A stretch of 64,000 bases of DNA from Chromohalobacter nigrandesensis. GTDB lineage: Bacteria > Pseudomonadota > Gammaproteobacteria > Pseudomonadales > Halomonadaceae. A program made the translations under genes and the position numbers. The stretch is from NCBI RefSeq assembly GCF_023061285.1, contig NZ_JAKGAM010000018.1, positions 1 to 64,000 of the forward strand, given 5' to 3'. The notes below the pieces were generated by a model. That model ran no database searches. It was given only the letters and a program-made list of their open reading frames with translations, and was not told where the DNA came from. Positions within the stretch are counted from its first letter, which is position 1. Each line of letters begins with the position of its first letter. Positions 18,147 to 27,116 of this stretch are shown here, piece by piece.

Positions 18147-18398
18147 TTATTGGTACACGCCACCACGGGCACCGATGTTAATGATGTCCAACACATCGCC
18201 ACGTTCGTCGATGATCACCCGCCAATCGCCCACCCGCAGGCGAATATAATCGCTCCCCTTCAACGCCTTCACGTTATTACGTTGACTTGCCGGATCTTCT
18301 GCGTAGGCCTTGATTTTGGCCTGTATGCGCTTTGCCTCTGGGCGTGGCATACGCTGCAATACCTTCAAGGCGCTTTTTCGGTAAGTGACCGTCTTCAT
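18147..18398 (-). CDS. RelE/ParE-superfamily toxin
   Basis: 83 residues from the ATG at 18398; an ATG at 18416 is in frame but has no better ribosome site. The sequence contains MKTVTYRKSALKVLQRMP, an Ala/Lys-rich helix pair, VKALKGSDYIRLRVGDWRVI and a C-terminal GARGGVY, the typical layout of small RelE-fold mRNA interferases. The Arg residues of RLRVGDWR match the usual catalytic or binding positions. It is located just upstream of its antitoxin. Confidence 0.88.
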   Translation of the reverse strand: MKTVTYRKSALKVLQRMPRPEAKRIQAKIKAYAEDPASQRNNVKALKGSDYIRLRVGDWRVIIDERGDVLDIINIGARGGVYQ

Positions 18399-18438
18399 AG
18401 CCCCATCATAGCTCATAGCGAAATATGAGCAATATATT

Positions 18439-18453
18439 TTAGCTAATAGCTAA
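18439..18453. promoter_or_regulatory. Palindrome upstream of the toxin-antitoxin operon
   Basis: TTAGCTAATAGCTAA is a perfect 15-base palindrome about 40 bases before the toxin start, next to an AT-rich stretch (TATATT). Position and symmetry suit autoregulation by the antitoxin. Confidence 0.5.
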
Positions 18454-18577
18454 CTCCAGCCAGGCCGAATGGCGGCGCGTACTGAAACCATGGGCATTAC
18501 ACAACAACCATGGGCGTAGACCTCCGTTGGCTACTAAATCTATGAGTGCATGATCCAAACGATGGAGGAGCGCATAC

Positions 18578-18730
18578 ATGGATTTGTACACGGTTGAATT
18601 CAAGCTGCCGGGTGAGGATGAGCTCCGAAGCGAAGAGGTCGAGGCGGAGAGTTGATCCGAAGCACGCACGATCATTGATCGCCATCATAAGCCGTCTGAG
18701 ATCGTCAGCGTAAACGCTGACAGCGCTTGA
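18578..18730 (+). pseudogene. 50-codon small gene interrupted by an in-frame TGA
   Basis: GGAGGAG lies seven bases before the ATG. The first 25 codons read MDLYTVEFKLPGEDELRSEE then VEAES and end in TGA at 18653. In the same frame protein-like sequence continues as SEARTIIDRHHKPSEIVSVN then ADSA and a TGA at 18728. Strand, helix and strand pattern is consistent across the stop (EVEAES, SEARTIIDRHH, EIVSVNAD). I read this as one ancestral gene of about 50 residues broken by a nonsense change. A functional 25-residue peptide cannot be excluded. Family unknown. Confidence 0.5.
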
Positions 18731-18737
18731 TCACTTC

Positions 18738-18772
18738 GGATAGCTGGGGGGTTGGAGCCTTTTTTGCTATCC
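18738..18772. repeat. Inverted repeat with T-run
   Basis: GGATAGC and GCTATCC flank 21 bases that include six T. It partly overlaps CTTCGGAT (18734-18741), the partner of ATCCGAAG at 18655-18662. Also nearby are the stem GTCAGCG-taaa-CGCTGAC (18704-18721) and the palindrome CGATCATTGATCG (18669-18681). Confidence 0.6.
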
Positions 18773-19042
18773 CAATAGATTGCCCAGCTTGCGAGCGGGG
18801 CGGAAATGAACCGGCCGGTGATACGTTGAAAGAGAGAGCCCCCGAGGACGATCAGGAGCTCTCAATCAGCATAAGCCCATGTATCTGAATGAATTCAGCA
18901 CATCCTTGGCGGCTGAGCATCCGTCCTGGATGCAGGTATTTTGGCAAATTGCGAATGCAATAAACTTAACCTGCATTAATAAAGAGTCCATGAACGGAAC
19001 AGAATGCCCCTAGCGGCTGTTCACCCTGCACATGGCATCATG
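18773..19042. other. Stretch without a supported gene
   Basis: I see no gene that can be defended here. A 44-codon frame at 18879-19013 on the plus strand (MYLNEFSTSLAAEHPSWMQV at its start) has no properly spaced ribosome site. It could be the start of a lost transposase-like or phage gene, but this is speculation. Base composition is more AT-rich than in flanking core genes. Confidence 0.5.
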
Positions 19043-19408
19043 TCATTGACAGGCGTACGCCTTTTTCAAGGCCTCGGTCACTACGTCGCTGGCCGGTTCG
19101 CTCCAGCTCTCAGAGGCGCCTTCCAGATATTGCGACACTTCATCCAAGATATCGCGTCCGCGAACGTCACTCGGCGCACAAAGCTTTTCCTGGGATTCCA
19201 AGCGGTCGAAAATACCTAGTACATACCCGGTATAGGTGAAAAACTTACTGGTATCGTAGGACTCATCAGCACGAAATTGCTGGTAATGGCGCTGAAAATC
19301 GAGAAGGTCGGCACCATTGTAGAAATAGCCCCAGGCGTTGCCGATTCCCGCGCAGCCCAACCCGGCCACTAGCATCACGCTCAATGCCCGTTTGGCGGTT
19401 TGTCTCAT
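19043..19408 (-). CDS. Rap1a/Tai-type immunity-like secreted protein
   Basis: 121 residues from the ATG at 19408, with GGGGGA five bases upstream. A signal peptide (RALSVMLVAGLGCAGIGNAWG) ends near residue 27. The mature part has the pattern of Rap1a/Tai proteins: YFYNGADLLDF, a central YTGYVLGIFD, KLCAPSDVRGRDILDEVSQY and a C-terminal ALKKAYAC, with paired Cys residues. Such proteins guard the periplasm against type VI amidase effectors, but many family members are orphans of unknown role. No effector gene is adjacent. It sits in the tRNA-linked accessory stretch. Confidence 0.65.
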   Translation of the reverse strand: MRQTAKRALSVMLVAGLGCAGIGNAWGYFYNGADLLDFQRHYQQFRADESYDTSKFFTYTGYVLGIFDRLESQEKLCAPSDVRGRDILDEVSQYLEGASESWSEPASDVVTEALKKAYACQ

Positions 19409-19456
19409 GAAAATCCCCCTTGATTCCTTGCATTTATCAAACGTCGAAACGGAGAC

Positions 19457-19486
19457 AAAAAAACGCCGGCTGACAATCAACCGGCG
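19457..19486 (-). terminator. Minus-strand rho-independent terminator
   Basis: On the minus strand CGCCGG and CCGGCG enclose an 11-base loop and are followed by seven T. It lies 300 bases after the symporter stop and just before the Rap1a-like gene, so it separates the two transcripts. A second small hairpin (GCCATG/CATGGC) lies next to it. Confidence 0.7.
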
Positions 19487-19745
19487 AGACGCCATGTACT
19501 GCATGGCGAGTGACATACGCCGGCCTTTACAGACCGGTTGGAGGCGGCTGCTTGTCCACCTCTAAAGACACACACGAGACTTGCGTCTTCCTTGGCGATT
19601 CGGATCACATGAGCCTGCGAGGCGACATCCGCCCCTTTCCCTGGCTGCCGGCCACCAACCAGCGCAATCGCGCAATTTCCTTGGCAGCGTCCCAGTGACC
19701 GGTGATCGCTTGAATCACCTCCATCTTAGACGCCTGAGCGGTCTT

Positions 19746-19768
19746 GGAAAAGCCTCGTACAATACGAG
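19746..19768 (-). terminator. Weak terminator after the symporter gene
   Basis: On the minus strand CTCGTA-ttg-TACGAG is followed by GCTTTTCC, starting about 20 bases after the symporter stop. The stem is short. Confidence 0.4.
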
Positions 19769-19786
19769 CGTAAGTACTTACTCAGC

Positions 19787-21298
19787 CTATAACGCAGATT
19801 CCTTCGCGCCCTGCATAGACCCGGCTTCACTCGCATGCCGTCTTGGCGCCGCAATGGCGAAGAAACGCTGGATCACCAGCGTCGAGGCCGGCCGTGTCAG
19901 ACAGGACACCACCACGAATGTGGGTAGATTGACGACAAGCCCCCAGAATCCGGCGTGGATGCCCAGCGGATTGCGCCATACCAGCGTAAATAACAGCGTG
20001 ACGGTAAATCCCACCACGATGCCGCTCAAAACACCCAGCTTGGAGGCATGGGTCCAGAAGAACATGCCGATGAAGGCGGGTAGCACCTGGGTAGCGAAGC
20101 CCAATCCCACGAGCAGTATCATCACCAGGTTGCTGGGTTCGGCGATGGCCACCGGCGCGACGATCAGCGCCATGATCGGCAAGAGCAGGCGCCGCGCCAG
20201 CTTGCCGGCGGCGGCATCGGAAAGCTTGAAGGCCGGCTGGGCGATATCCTTGGCATAGGACAACGCCACCGAATGCAAGAAGGGCTCGCAGGACGACATC
20301 GAGGCCGCCAGTGTGCCCGCCCCCAGCAACCCCACCAACCAGACCGGCATCTGTTGCATGGCGAGTTCCAGGGCCACGGTATCGGCACGCGCCAGCTCGG
20401 GCAGGCTGTAGATGCCAATGAAGCCCACCACCACCATGGGCAAGATAACCACGTAGTAACTGGGCAACCAGGTTGCGCTGCGACGAATGGTGCGCGCCGA
20501 TGACGCGCTCATCCATTGCGTCCAGACCGGCGGCATGAACGACAGCATCGAGACGATGATCGACGTCGTCCAGAAGGCGAAGCTCATGTCTCCCTGAGCA
20601 CCCGGCAAGGTCAGATAGGTCGGGTCACGCTCACGCAACGTGGTGAAGACGTCGCCAAACCAGAGACCGCCGCCGAAACGCTGCGACGCCCAGAGCCCGA
20701 TCGCCCATGCCACCGCCAGCATCAGTACGCCCTGAAAGGCGTTGGTGATACCGATCGCACGTTGGCCGCTGGCATACAGATAGAGGGCGATGCAACTCAA
20801 GACCATCAGCACCCCCACCCAGATCGGCAAACGCCCAGCGCTCATGACGTGCAGAATATACGCTGCCCCAATGGTCTGCAGTACCGCATAGGCCAATGAC
20901 GCAATCGACATTACCCCTGCGGCCAGGGCGCCCAGCAGCGGGCTTTCATAGCGATCGGCAATGGCCGCGCCTTGCGTGACATGGCCGAAATGCCGACCGA
21001 AAGCCCACACCTTGGGGCCGAAATACCAGGCCACCAGCGCCAGATAGGATAGGTAGATCACGACGTAGAAGACCGCCACGCCCTTGGTGTAGGCCCAACC
21101 TGGCGCGCCCATGAAGGTGTAAGCGCTCACGCTGCCTGCAGCAATCAGCAGATAGAGCGTGACCGGCCCCATGCTGCGACCGGCGACGCCCCACTCTTCA
21201 AGCGAGTTCATCGAGCGTCCTGTCCGGGCGCGCAAGCCAAGGAAGATCGCCACGCCCAGATAGGCGAGTGTCATGATAATCGGCACGCTACTCGTCAT
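19787..21298 (-). CDS. Sodium:solute symporter (SSS family)
   Basis: 503 residues with about 13 hydrophobic segments, as expected for this inner-membrane family, which couples uptake of a sugar, organic acid, amino acid or similar solute to sodium. The chosen ATG at 21298 overlaps the end of the DUF3311 gene; a longer frame upstream is only its shadow. Typical segments are GRSMGPVTLYLLIAAGSVSA near the first helices and LVGLLGAGTLAASMSSCEPF near the middle. DUF3311 proteins commonly accompany such symporters. The substrate cannot be read from the sequence; in a halophile, sodium-driven uptake is unsurprising. Confidence 0.9.
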   Translation of the reverse strand: MTSSVPIIMTLAYLGVAIFLGLRARTGRSMNSLEEWGVAGRSMGPVTLYLLIAAGSVSAYTFMGAPGWAYTKGVAVFYVVIYLSYLALVAWYFGPKVWAFGRHFGHVTQGAAIADRYESPLLGALAAGVMSIASLAYAVLQTIGAAYILHVMSAGRLPIWVGVLMVLSCIALYLYASGQRAIGITNAFQGVLMLAVAWAIGLWASQRFGGGLWFGDVFTTLRERDPTYLTLPGAQGDMSFAFWTTSIIVSMLSFMPPVWTQWMSASSARTIRRSATWLPSYYVVILPMVVVGFIGIYSLPELARADTVALELAMQQMPVWLVGLLGAGTLAASMSSCEPFLHSVALSYAKDIAQPAFKLSDAAAGKLARRLLLPIMALIVAPVAIAEPSNLVMILLVGLGFATQVLPAFIGMFFWTHASKLGVLSGIVVGFTVTLLFTLVWRNPLGIHAGFWGLVVNLPTFVVVSCLTRPASTLVIQRFFAIAAPRRHASEAGSMQGAKESAL

Positions 21299-21518
21299 CG
21301 GAAGAACGCTCCACGAGCCGATTGCCGATGGCCATGACGCCGCAACAGGCGAATACGATGACATACGCCCATACCGCGATCAGCGGCAAACCAAGCACTA
21401 CCCATGCCCGGTTGAACCAGCCGATCACCGGCCAGATGCCCGCCGCGATGAGCCCGATGAAGGCCAGGACCAAACCCCAGCCACGGCCCGTGGTCGGCCG
21501 CACTATATAATGTTTCAT
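21288..21518 (-). CDS. DUF3311 small membrane protein
   Basis: 76 residues with two hydrophobic segments (about 14-34 and 40-63: GLVLAFIGLIAAGIWPVIGW and LGLPLIAVWAYVIVFACCGV). It overlaps the start of the sodium/solute symporter by 11 bases, the standard arrangement of DUF3311 proteins, which are thought to be accessory subunits of such transporters. No catalytic residues are expected. Confidence 0.85.
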   Translation of the reverse strand: MKHYIVRPTTGRGWGLVLAFIGLIAAGIWPVIGWFNRAWVVLGLPLIAVWAYVIVFACCGVMAIGNRLVERSSDDE

Positions 21519-21736
21519 GAAACGTTCCGCTCAGGAAAGATGATCTACGTTGCCAAGGCGTATGCCTTACAATGGCGATACGCGAAAAGCGCTCATGGTA
21601 GCGCATTCATTCGCTCTAGGGGATCGGCGCGTGCTCGCATGTTCTGCGCGTCCCGTAGGCACCGTCAGTATACTTGGCATGGCATGGTGCCCTACTGCTC
21701 CCCGTGCATTTCTTCCCGGCGACAAGGATGTCCTCA

Positions 21737-22555
21737 ATGAAATTTTCCCTGGCCGGCTTGCGTAACGCGCTCAGCGGCACCGCAAGTGCCGGTTATATCG
21801 CCAAAGGGGTGATCTATATCACCATCGGCTGGCTCTCATTACTCACCACGCTCGGTACAGGGGGCCAGAATGCCGGCACGGACGAAATCATTCGTACCAT
21901 CGCGTTGTGGCCATTCGGGACGTTCTTGATCGGACTCTTGGGGCTCGGCCTGGTGGCCTATGTCCTCTGGCGACTCGCTCAGGCCTGGTGGGATCTCGAA
22001 TACAAGGGCAATCACTGGAAGGGCATCCTGCAACGTCTGGGATTCGCGATCAGCGGCATCTTGTATGTCGCTCTCGCCTGGCAGTGTGTCACCGTCCTCG
22101 TCCGCTCGCTTGCCAGCGGCGGGAGCAGCAGCACCTCACAGCAAACCGCCGAGCTGCTCACCTATCCCGGCGGCGTCTTCGTGCTGTTCGGGCTGGGGCT
22201 TGCCTTCATCGGCGTGGGGCTACATCAGCTTCAGCGTGCATGGAAACGCCACTATCGTCGCAATTGGCACGTCGAAGACATGCCCAATGGACCGCTACCC
22301 ATCCTCGAGGGCGTCGCCCGTCTAGGGCTAGCGGCTCGCGGTATCGTGTTCGGAATCATCGGGACCTTCTTGTGCGTGGCCGCCATCGAAGTCGATCCCG
22401 ATAATGCCGAGGGTCTGGGCGGGGTCCTCGACACACTCGCCGAGCAACCTTATGGACGCTGGCTGCTCGGCGGTGTCGCCGTGGGGCTGATGGCCTATGG
22501 CCTTTATTGCTTCATCAACGCGGGATACCGGCGCACGCGCACCCCACGCCTATGA
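21737..22555 (+). CDS. DUF1206 membrane protein
   Basis: 272 residues from the ATG at 21737 with AAGGA about eight bases upstream. Three copies of a two-helix unit are visible, each opening with a glycine-rich segment: GTASAGYIAKGVIYITIGWL, RLGFAISGILYVALAWQ, and RLGLAARGIVFGIIGTFL. This threefold repeat is the mark of DUF1206 proteins of the inner membrane. The function is unknown. It is convergent with urtE and divergent from the DUF3311 gene. Confidence 0.88.
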   Translation: MKFSLAGLRNALSGTASAGYIAKGVIYITIGWLSLLTTLGTGGQNAGTDEIIRTIALWPFGTFLIGLLGLGLVAYVLWRLAQAWWDLEYKGNHWKGILQRLGFAISGILYVALAWQCVTVLVRSLASGGSSSTSQQTAELLTYPGGVFVLFGLGLAFIGVGLHQLQRAWKRHYRRNWHVEDMPNGPLPILEGVARLGLAARGIVFGIIGTFLCVAAIEVDPDNAEGLGGVLDTLAEQPYGRWLLGGVAVGLMAYGLYCFINAGYRRTRTPRL

Positions 22556-22661
22556 CCGGATGTGGCGCTCAGCCCATCAACAGCGTATTGCCAGCATCAG
22601 CGACGGCGATGCCGCCCAGTGCCGCTGGATGTCAAAGCGATGCCCCGAGGCATACGTGGCG

Positions 22662-22676
22662 GCCGACTCAGTCGGC
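22662..22676. repeat. Palindrome between DUF1206 gene and urtE
   Basis: GCCGACTCAGTCGGC, seven-base arms around one base, between convergent genes. There is no T-run on either strand. It may help end transcription of the urea cluster. Confidence 0.4.
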
Positions 22677-22704
22677 GCAAGATGCGATGGCGATTCGTAG
22701 TGGG

Positions 22705-23414
22705 TCATACCGTCAGATGCCGTTTGACCAGGTCGTCGTCGAGCTCGCCGATCTCGCCACCGGCCACCGTCTGGCCGCGATCCATGATCGTGAAGCGGTC
22801 AGCGTACTTGCGCGCGAACGGCAGCTTCTGCTCGACCAGCAACACGGTGAGACCGTCCTCGCGATTGAGGCGACGAATGACCTCGCCGATCTGCACGACG
22901 ATATTGGGTTGAATGCCTTCGCCGGGCTCATCGAGGATCAACAGACGCGGCTCGATCACCAGCGCGCGACCGATCGCCAATTGCTGTTGCTGGCCGCCGG
23001 ATAGGTCGCCGCCACGCCGGTGGCGCATTTCCTTGAGTACCGGGAAGAGTTCATAGATGCGCTCGGGAATGCCGCGTTCCGCCCCGCCTTGAACACGTTT
23101 GCGTCGCGCCGGCAGGCCGATGCGCAGGTTTTCCTCGACGCTCAGGGTGGCAAATATCTGACGCCCCTGCGGCACGTAACCGATGCCCAGATCGGCCCGC
23201 GTCTCCGGGCGGCGCTTGAGCAGGTCCCCTTCGGCGAAGCGTACCTGGCCATCGCGCACCGCCACCTCGCCCATGACGGCCTTGAGCAAGGTGGTCTTGC
23301 CCACGCCGTTGCGGCCCATCACGCAGGTGCAGCGCCCTTCCGGCACGTCCAGCGAGAGATCACGCAGGATATGACTTTCGCCGTAATACTGGTTGAGCTT
23401 GTCGACACTGAGCA

Positions 23415-23415
<1 letters not shown>
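22705..23415 (-). CDS. urtE: Urea ABC transporter, ATP-binding subunit UrtE
   Basis: 236 residues, similar to LivF-type ATPases. Walker A is MGRNGVGKTTLLKAVMG near residues 33-49, the signature LSGGQQQQLAIGRAL, and Walker B LLILDEPGEGIQPNIV. The phrase EPGEGIQPNIV is typical of UrtE and distinguishes it from branched-chain amino-acid transporters. The start overlaps the urtD stop by one base (TAATG). It is the last gene of the cluster and powers urea uptake together with UrtD. Confidence 0.95.
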
Positions 23416-24277
<862 letters not shown>

Positions 24278-24281
<4 letters not shown>

Positions 24282-25330
24282 GTGGTCACCTCCCGACGCC
24301 GACGCAGGTGTGCCATCAAGCCCGCCACGCCCTGCGGCAGGAACATGGTGACCACCACGAACAAGCCACCCAGGAGAAACAGCCAGGCATCCGGCATCAC
24401 ACCGGTCAGCAGCGTCTTGAAATAATTGACCAGCAAGGCACCGAGTAACGCCCCATAAAGCGTGGCCCGACCGCCCAGCGCGACCCACACCACGATTTCG
24501 ATGGAGAACAGCGGCGCGAAGGTGCTGGGGTTGATGATGCCCACCTGGGGCACGTAGAGCGCTCCGGCGATACCCGCGATCATCGCCGAGAGCACGAACA
24601 CCGCCAGCTTGACGTGCTCGACGCGATAGCCGATGAAGCGCACCCGCGCCTCGGCGTCGCGCGTGGCCATGCATACCCGGCCGAGCCGCGAACGGGTGAT
24701 CGCCTTGCAGCCCCAGAAGGCTAGTAAGACCGCCACGCCGGAGGCCACGAACAGCGCTATCGTCATGCCCTCGCTGCTCAGCGAAAAGCTCAGCAATTCA
24801 TCGAACCGCGTCAGGCCGGTGCTGCCGCCCATGCCCATCTCGTTGCGGTTGAAAGCCAGCATCAGCGCGAACGTCAACGCCTGAGTAATGATCGAGAAAT
24901 ACACCCCGGTCACGCGCGAGCGAAACGCCAGCCAGCCGAACACCAGGGCCAGCAGCCCCGGCGCCAGCACCACGCCGAGCGCCGCCACGGGAAAGTGGAC
25001 CATGGCGCTTTGCCAGCCTGCCAGGGGGGCGTCCTGCGCCGTGAGATAAAGACCCATCGCATAGCCACCCAGAGCGAAGAAGGCGCCGTGACCCAGACTC
25101 AGGATGCCCAGGTATCCCCAGATCAGGTCCACCGCCAGCGCCAGCAGCATGTACGTCAGGTACTTGCCCAGCAGCGAGACGACGGACCCATTCAGATGCC
25201 AGGCATGATCCGACGGCAAGGCATGCAGCACGACCACCGCTAGCATGCCGACGATCAGGACGACGCTGGTAACCCAGGTCGAGCGTTCATCGAGCAGGGA
25301 GTTGCGTTTGAACATCGTGGCGAGACTCAT
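24278..25330 (-). CDS. urtC: Urea ABC transporter, permease UrtC
   Basis: 350 residues from an ATG that overlaps the urtB stop (ATGA). A hydrophobic protein of the LivM type with about nine to ten membrane segments. LIWGYLGILSLGHGAFFALG and GITRFDE-like loops (STGLTRFDELLSF) match UrtC. The C-terminal LGGLFVVVTMFLPQGVAGL is the cytoplasmic coupling region. It pairs with UrtB to form the urea channel. Confidence 0.93.
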
Positions 25331-27000
25331 GACGTCCGCCCCTTGGGCGCGAAGAGGCCCTGCGGACGTTTCTGGATGAACAGAATGACACCGATCAGCA
25401 CGATCACCTTGGCCAGCACCGCGCCGACCCAGGGCTGCAGGACCTGATTGATCACGCCCAGCGACATGCCAGCGACCAAGGTGCCCCACAGATTACCGAC
25501 GCCGCCGAAGACCACCACCAGGAAGGAGTCGACGATGTAGCTCTGCCCCAGATTGGGGCCGACATTGGTGATCTGCGACAACGCGACCCCCGCCAGCCCC
25601 GCTACACCGGCCCCCAGACCGAAGGTCAGCATGTCCACCCGCGCGGCGCGCACACCCATTGAGCGTGCCATGGCACGGTTCTGGGTCACCGCGCGCACTT
25701 CGAGGCCCAGACGGGTATAGCGCATCAACGCCCATAGCGCGGCGAACACTACCAGGCAGAAGATCAGCACGCCCAGGCGATTGAGGGTCAACGACAGTGC
25801 CTCGTTGAGGTGCCATGCGCCCTGCAACCAGTCCGGCGAGTTCACGCGCCGATTGAGCGGCGAGAACACCGTGCGCACCAGTTGCTGCAGAATCAGGCTG
25901 ATGCCGAAGGTCGCCAGCAATGTCTCGAGCGGCCGGCCTTTGAGAAAACGAATCACGCTGCGCTCGATGAGAATGCCGAACGCGCCCGCGACCAGGAAGC
26001 CGCCGGGAATCGCCAGCAACAATGCCAGCCCCGGCTGACCGGGTAACAGCTGCTGGATCATCCAGGTGGTATAGGCGCCCAGCATGATCAACTCGCCGTG
26101 CGCCATGTTGATCACGCCCATCACCCCGAAGGTGATCGCCAGGCCAATCGCCGCCAGCACCAGCACCGACCCGGCGCTCAAGCCGAAGAACAGCGTCTGC
26201 CCACGCTCGTACCAGGCGCGTTTGTTCTCGATGCCCGCCAGCACCTTCTCGGCGTCGGCGGCAATCGGGGCATCGCTATTGGCGATGGTCGTCAGTGAAT
26301 TGCGCACGCGGGTGTCGAGGTTGCCCTCTAAGGTCGCCAGCGCCTCGCCTTCTCCCTGTTCCACGCGATACAGCGCCAGCGCGGTCTCGATCTCGGCGCG
26401 TACCGCAGGGCTCTCTTCGTTGTCGAGCTGTGTGGCGACCGCATCGACACTCTGCGCATCAACCTCGCCGATCAAACGCTTGGCGGCGTCGAGACGCGTC
26501 GCCTCGTCGCCTTCATCAAGCGACAGCGAGGCGATCAAGCCCTGCAGCTGCGTGCGCAACGTATTGTTGATGCGGAAGGCATCGACACTGCGTCGGGAGC
26601 CCGTCCCGGCATCCTCGAAGGTAATGGCATCGATGATCGGCCATTCGCGGCCGCTATCATCGGTGATGATGTAGAAACGCTCGCCATCGCGTTCGCGCCC
26701 CAGGCGACCGTCGAGAAATGCCTCCAGCCAGCGGGTTTTCTGTGCCGCGTCGCTGGCGGCGATGGCCTGTGCGGCCTCGGCCTTGGCGTCGAAATCATCG
26801 GTGTCCAGGGCCTGCAGCAATGCCTGAGCGCGCTGCGGTGAGACATCGGCTTGCGACGGCGAGACGAGGGCGAACCACACCAGCAGCACAGCCATGACCG
26901 GCAGGCAATACCAGCGTCGGGGCGCTATTTTCAATCCGTTCACGCGCCTCGACCCGGCCTTCCCCCGCAAACGGGATATCATTGTATGAGTTGGCGTCAT
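25327..27000 (-). CDS. urtB: Urea ABC transporter, permease UrtB with periplasmic N-terminal domain
   Basis: 557 residues from the ATG at 27000, with AAGGG eight bases upstream. Residues about 30-50 form a signal/anchor helix (VMAVLLVWFALVSPSQA). Residues about 50-250 form a soluble domain with HEAT-like helical pairs (DDFDAKAEAAQAIAAS, ATRLDAAKRLIGEVDAQ). The LivH-like permease with about eight helices follows (ITFGVMGVINMAHGELIMLG). This N-terminal extension is usual for proteobacterial UrtB. It follows urtA after a strong hairpin. Confidence 0.92.
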   Translation of the reverse strand: MTPTHTMISRLRGKAGSRRVNGLKIAPRRWYCLPVMAVLLVWFALVSPSQADVSPQRAQALLQALDTDDFDAKAEAAQAIAASDAAQKTRWLEAFLDGRLGRERDGERFYIITDDSGREWPIIDAITFEDAGTGSRRSVDAFRINNTLRTQLQGLIASLSLDEGDEATRLDAAKRLIGEVDAQSVDAVATQLDNEESPAVRAEIETALALYRVEQGEGEALATLEGNLDTRVRNSLTTIANSDAPIAADAEKVLAGIENKRAWYERGQTLFFGLSAGSVLVLAAIGLAITFGVMGVINMAHGELIMLGAYTTWMIQQLLPGQPGLALLLAIPGGFLVAGAFGILIERSVIRFLKGRPLETLLATFGISLILQQLVRTVFSPLNRRVNSPDWLQGAWHLNEALSLTLNRLGVLIFCLVVFAALWALMRYTRLGLEVRAVTQNRAMARSMGVRAARVDMLTFGLGAGVAGLAGVALSQITNVGPNLGQSYIVDSFLVVVFGGVGNLWGTLVAGMSLGVINQVLQPWVGAVLAKVIVLIGVILFIQKRPQGLFAPKGRTS

Positions 27001-27048
27001 CGAAGAAACCCTTCTCACGCCGCAAGGATCGCGGCGCATGTTTCGCGA

Positions 27049-27068
27049 GCGCCCGCCGCAACGGGCGC
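27049..27068. repeat. Hairpin between urtA and urtB
   Basis: GCGCCCG and CGGGCGC with a six-base loop on the message between urtA and urtB. No T-run follows. It may protect the urtA 3' end and so allow more binding protein than permease. Confidence 0.5.
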
Positions 27069-27116
27069 CCTGACTGGAAGGAAACGGTGAGCGACACACG
27101 CCCACCGCAAGCGTTC

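Noticed and set aside
18439-18688. Two short minus-strand frames upstream of the toxin gene
   Set aside because: They have no ribosome sites, overlap each other and the palindrome, and show no protein-like pattern.
17471-19786. Right attachment site matching the tRNA-Leu 3' end
   Set aside because: No copy of the terminal 20 or so tRNA bases was seen in this stretch, so integration remains an inference.
24282-24674. N-terminal extension of UrtD
   Set aside because: The extra 131 residues are an out-of-frame reading of urtC, low in complexity and Arg/Gly-rich. The ATGA-coupled start gives a normal UrtD.
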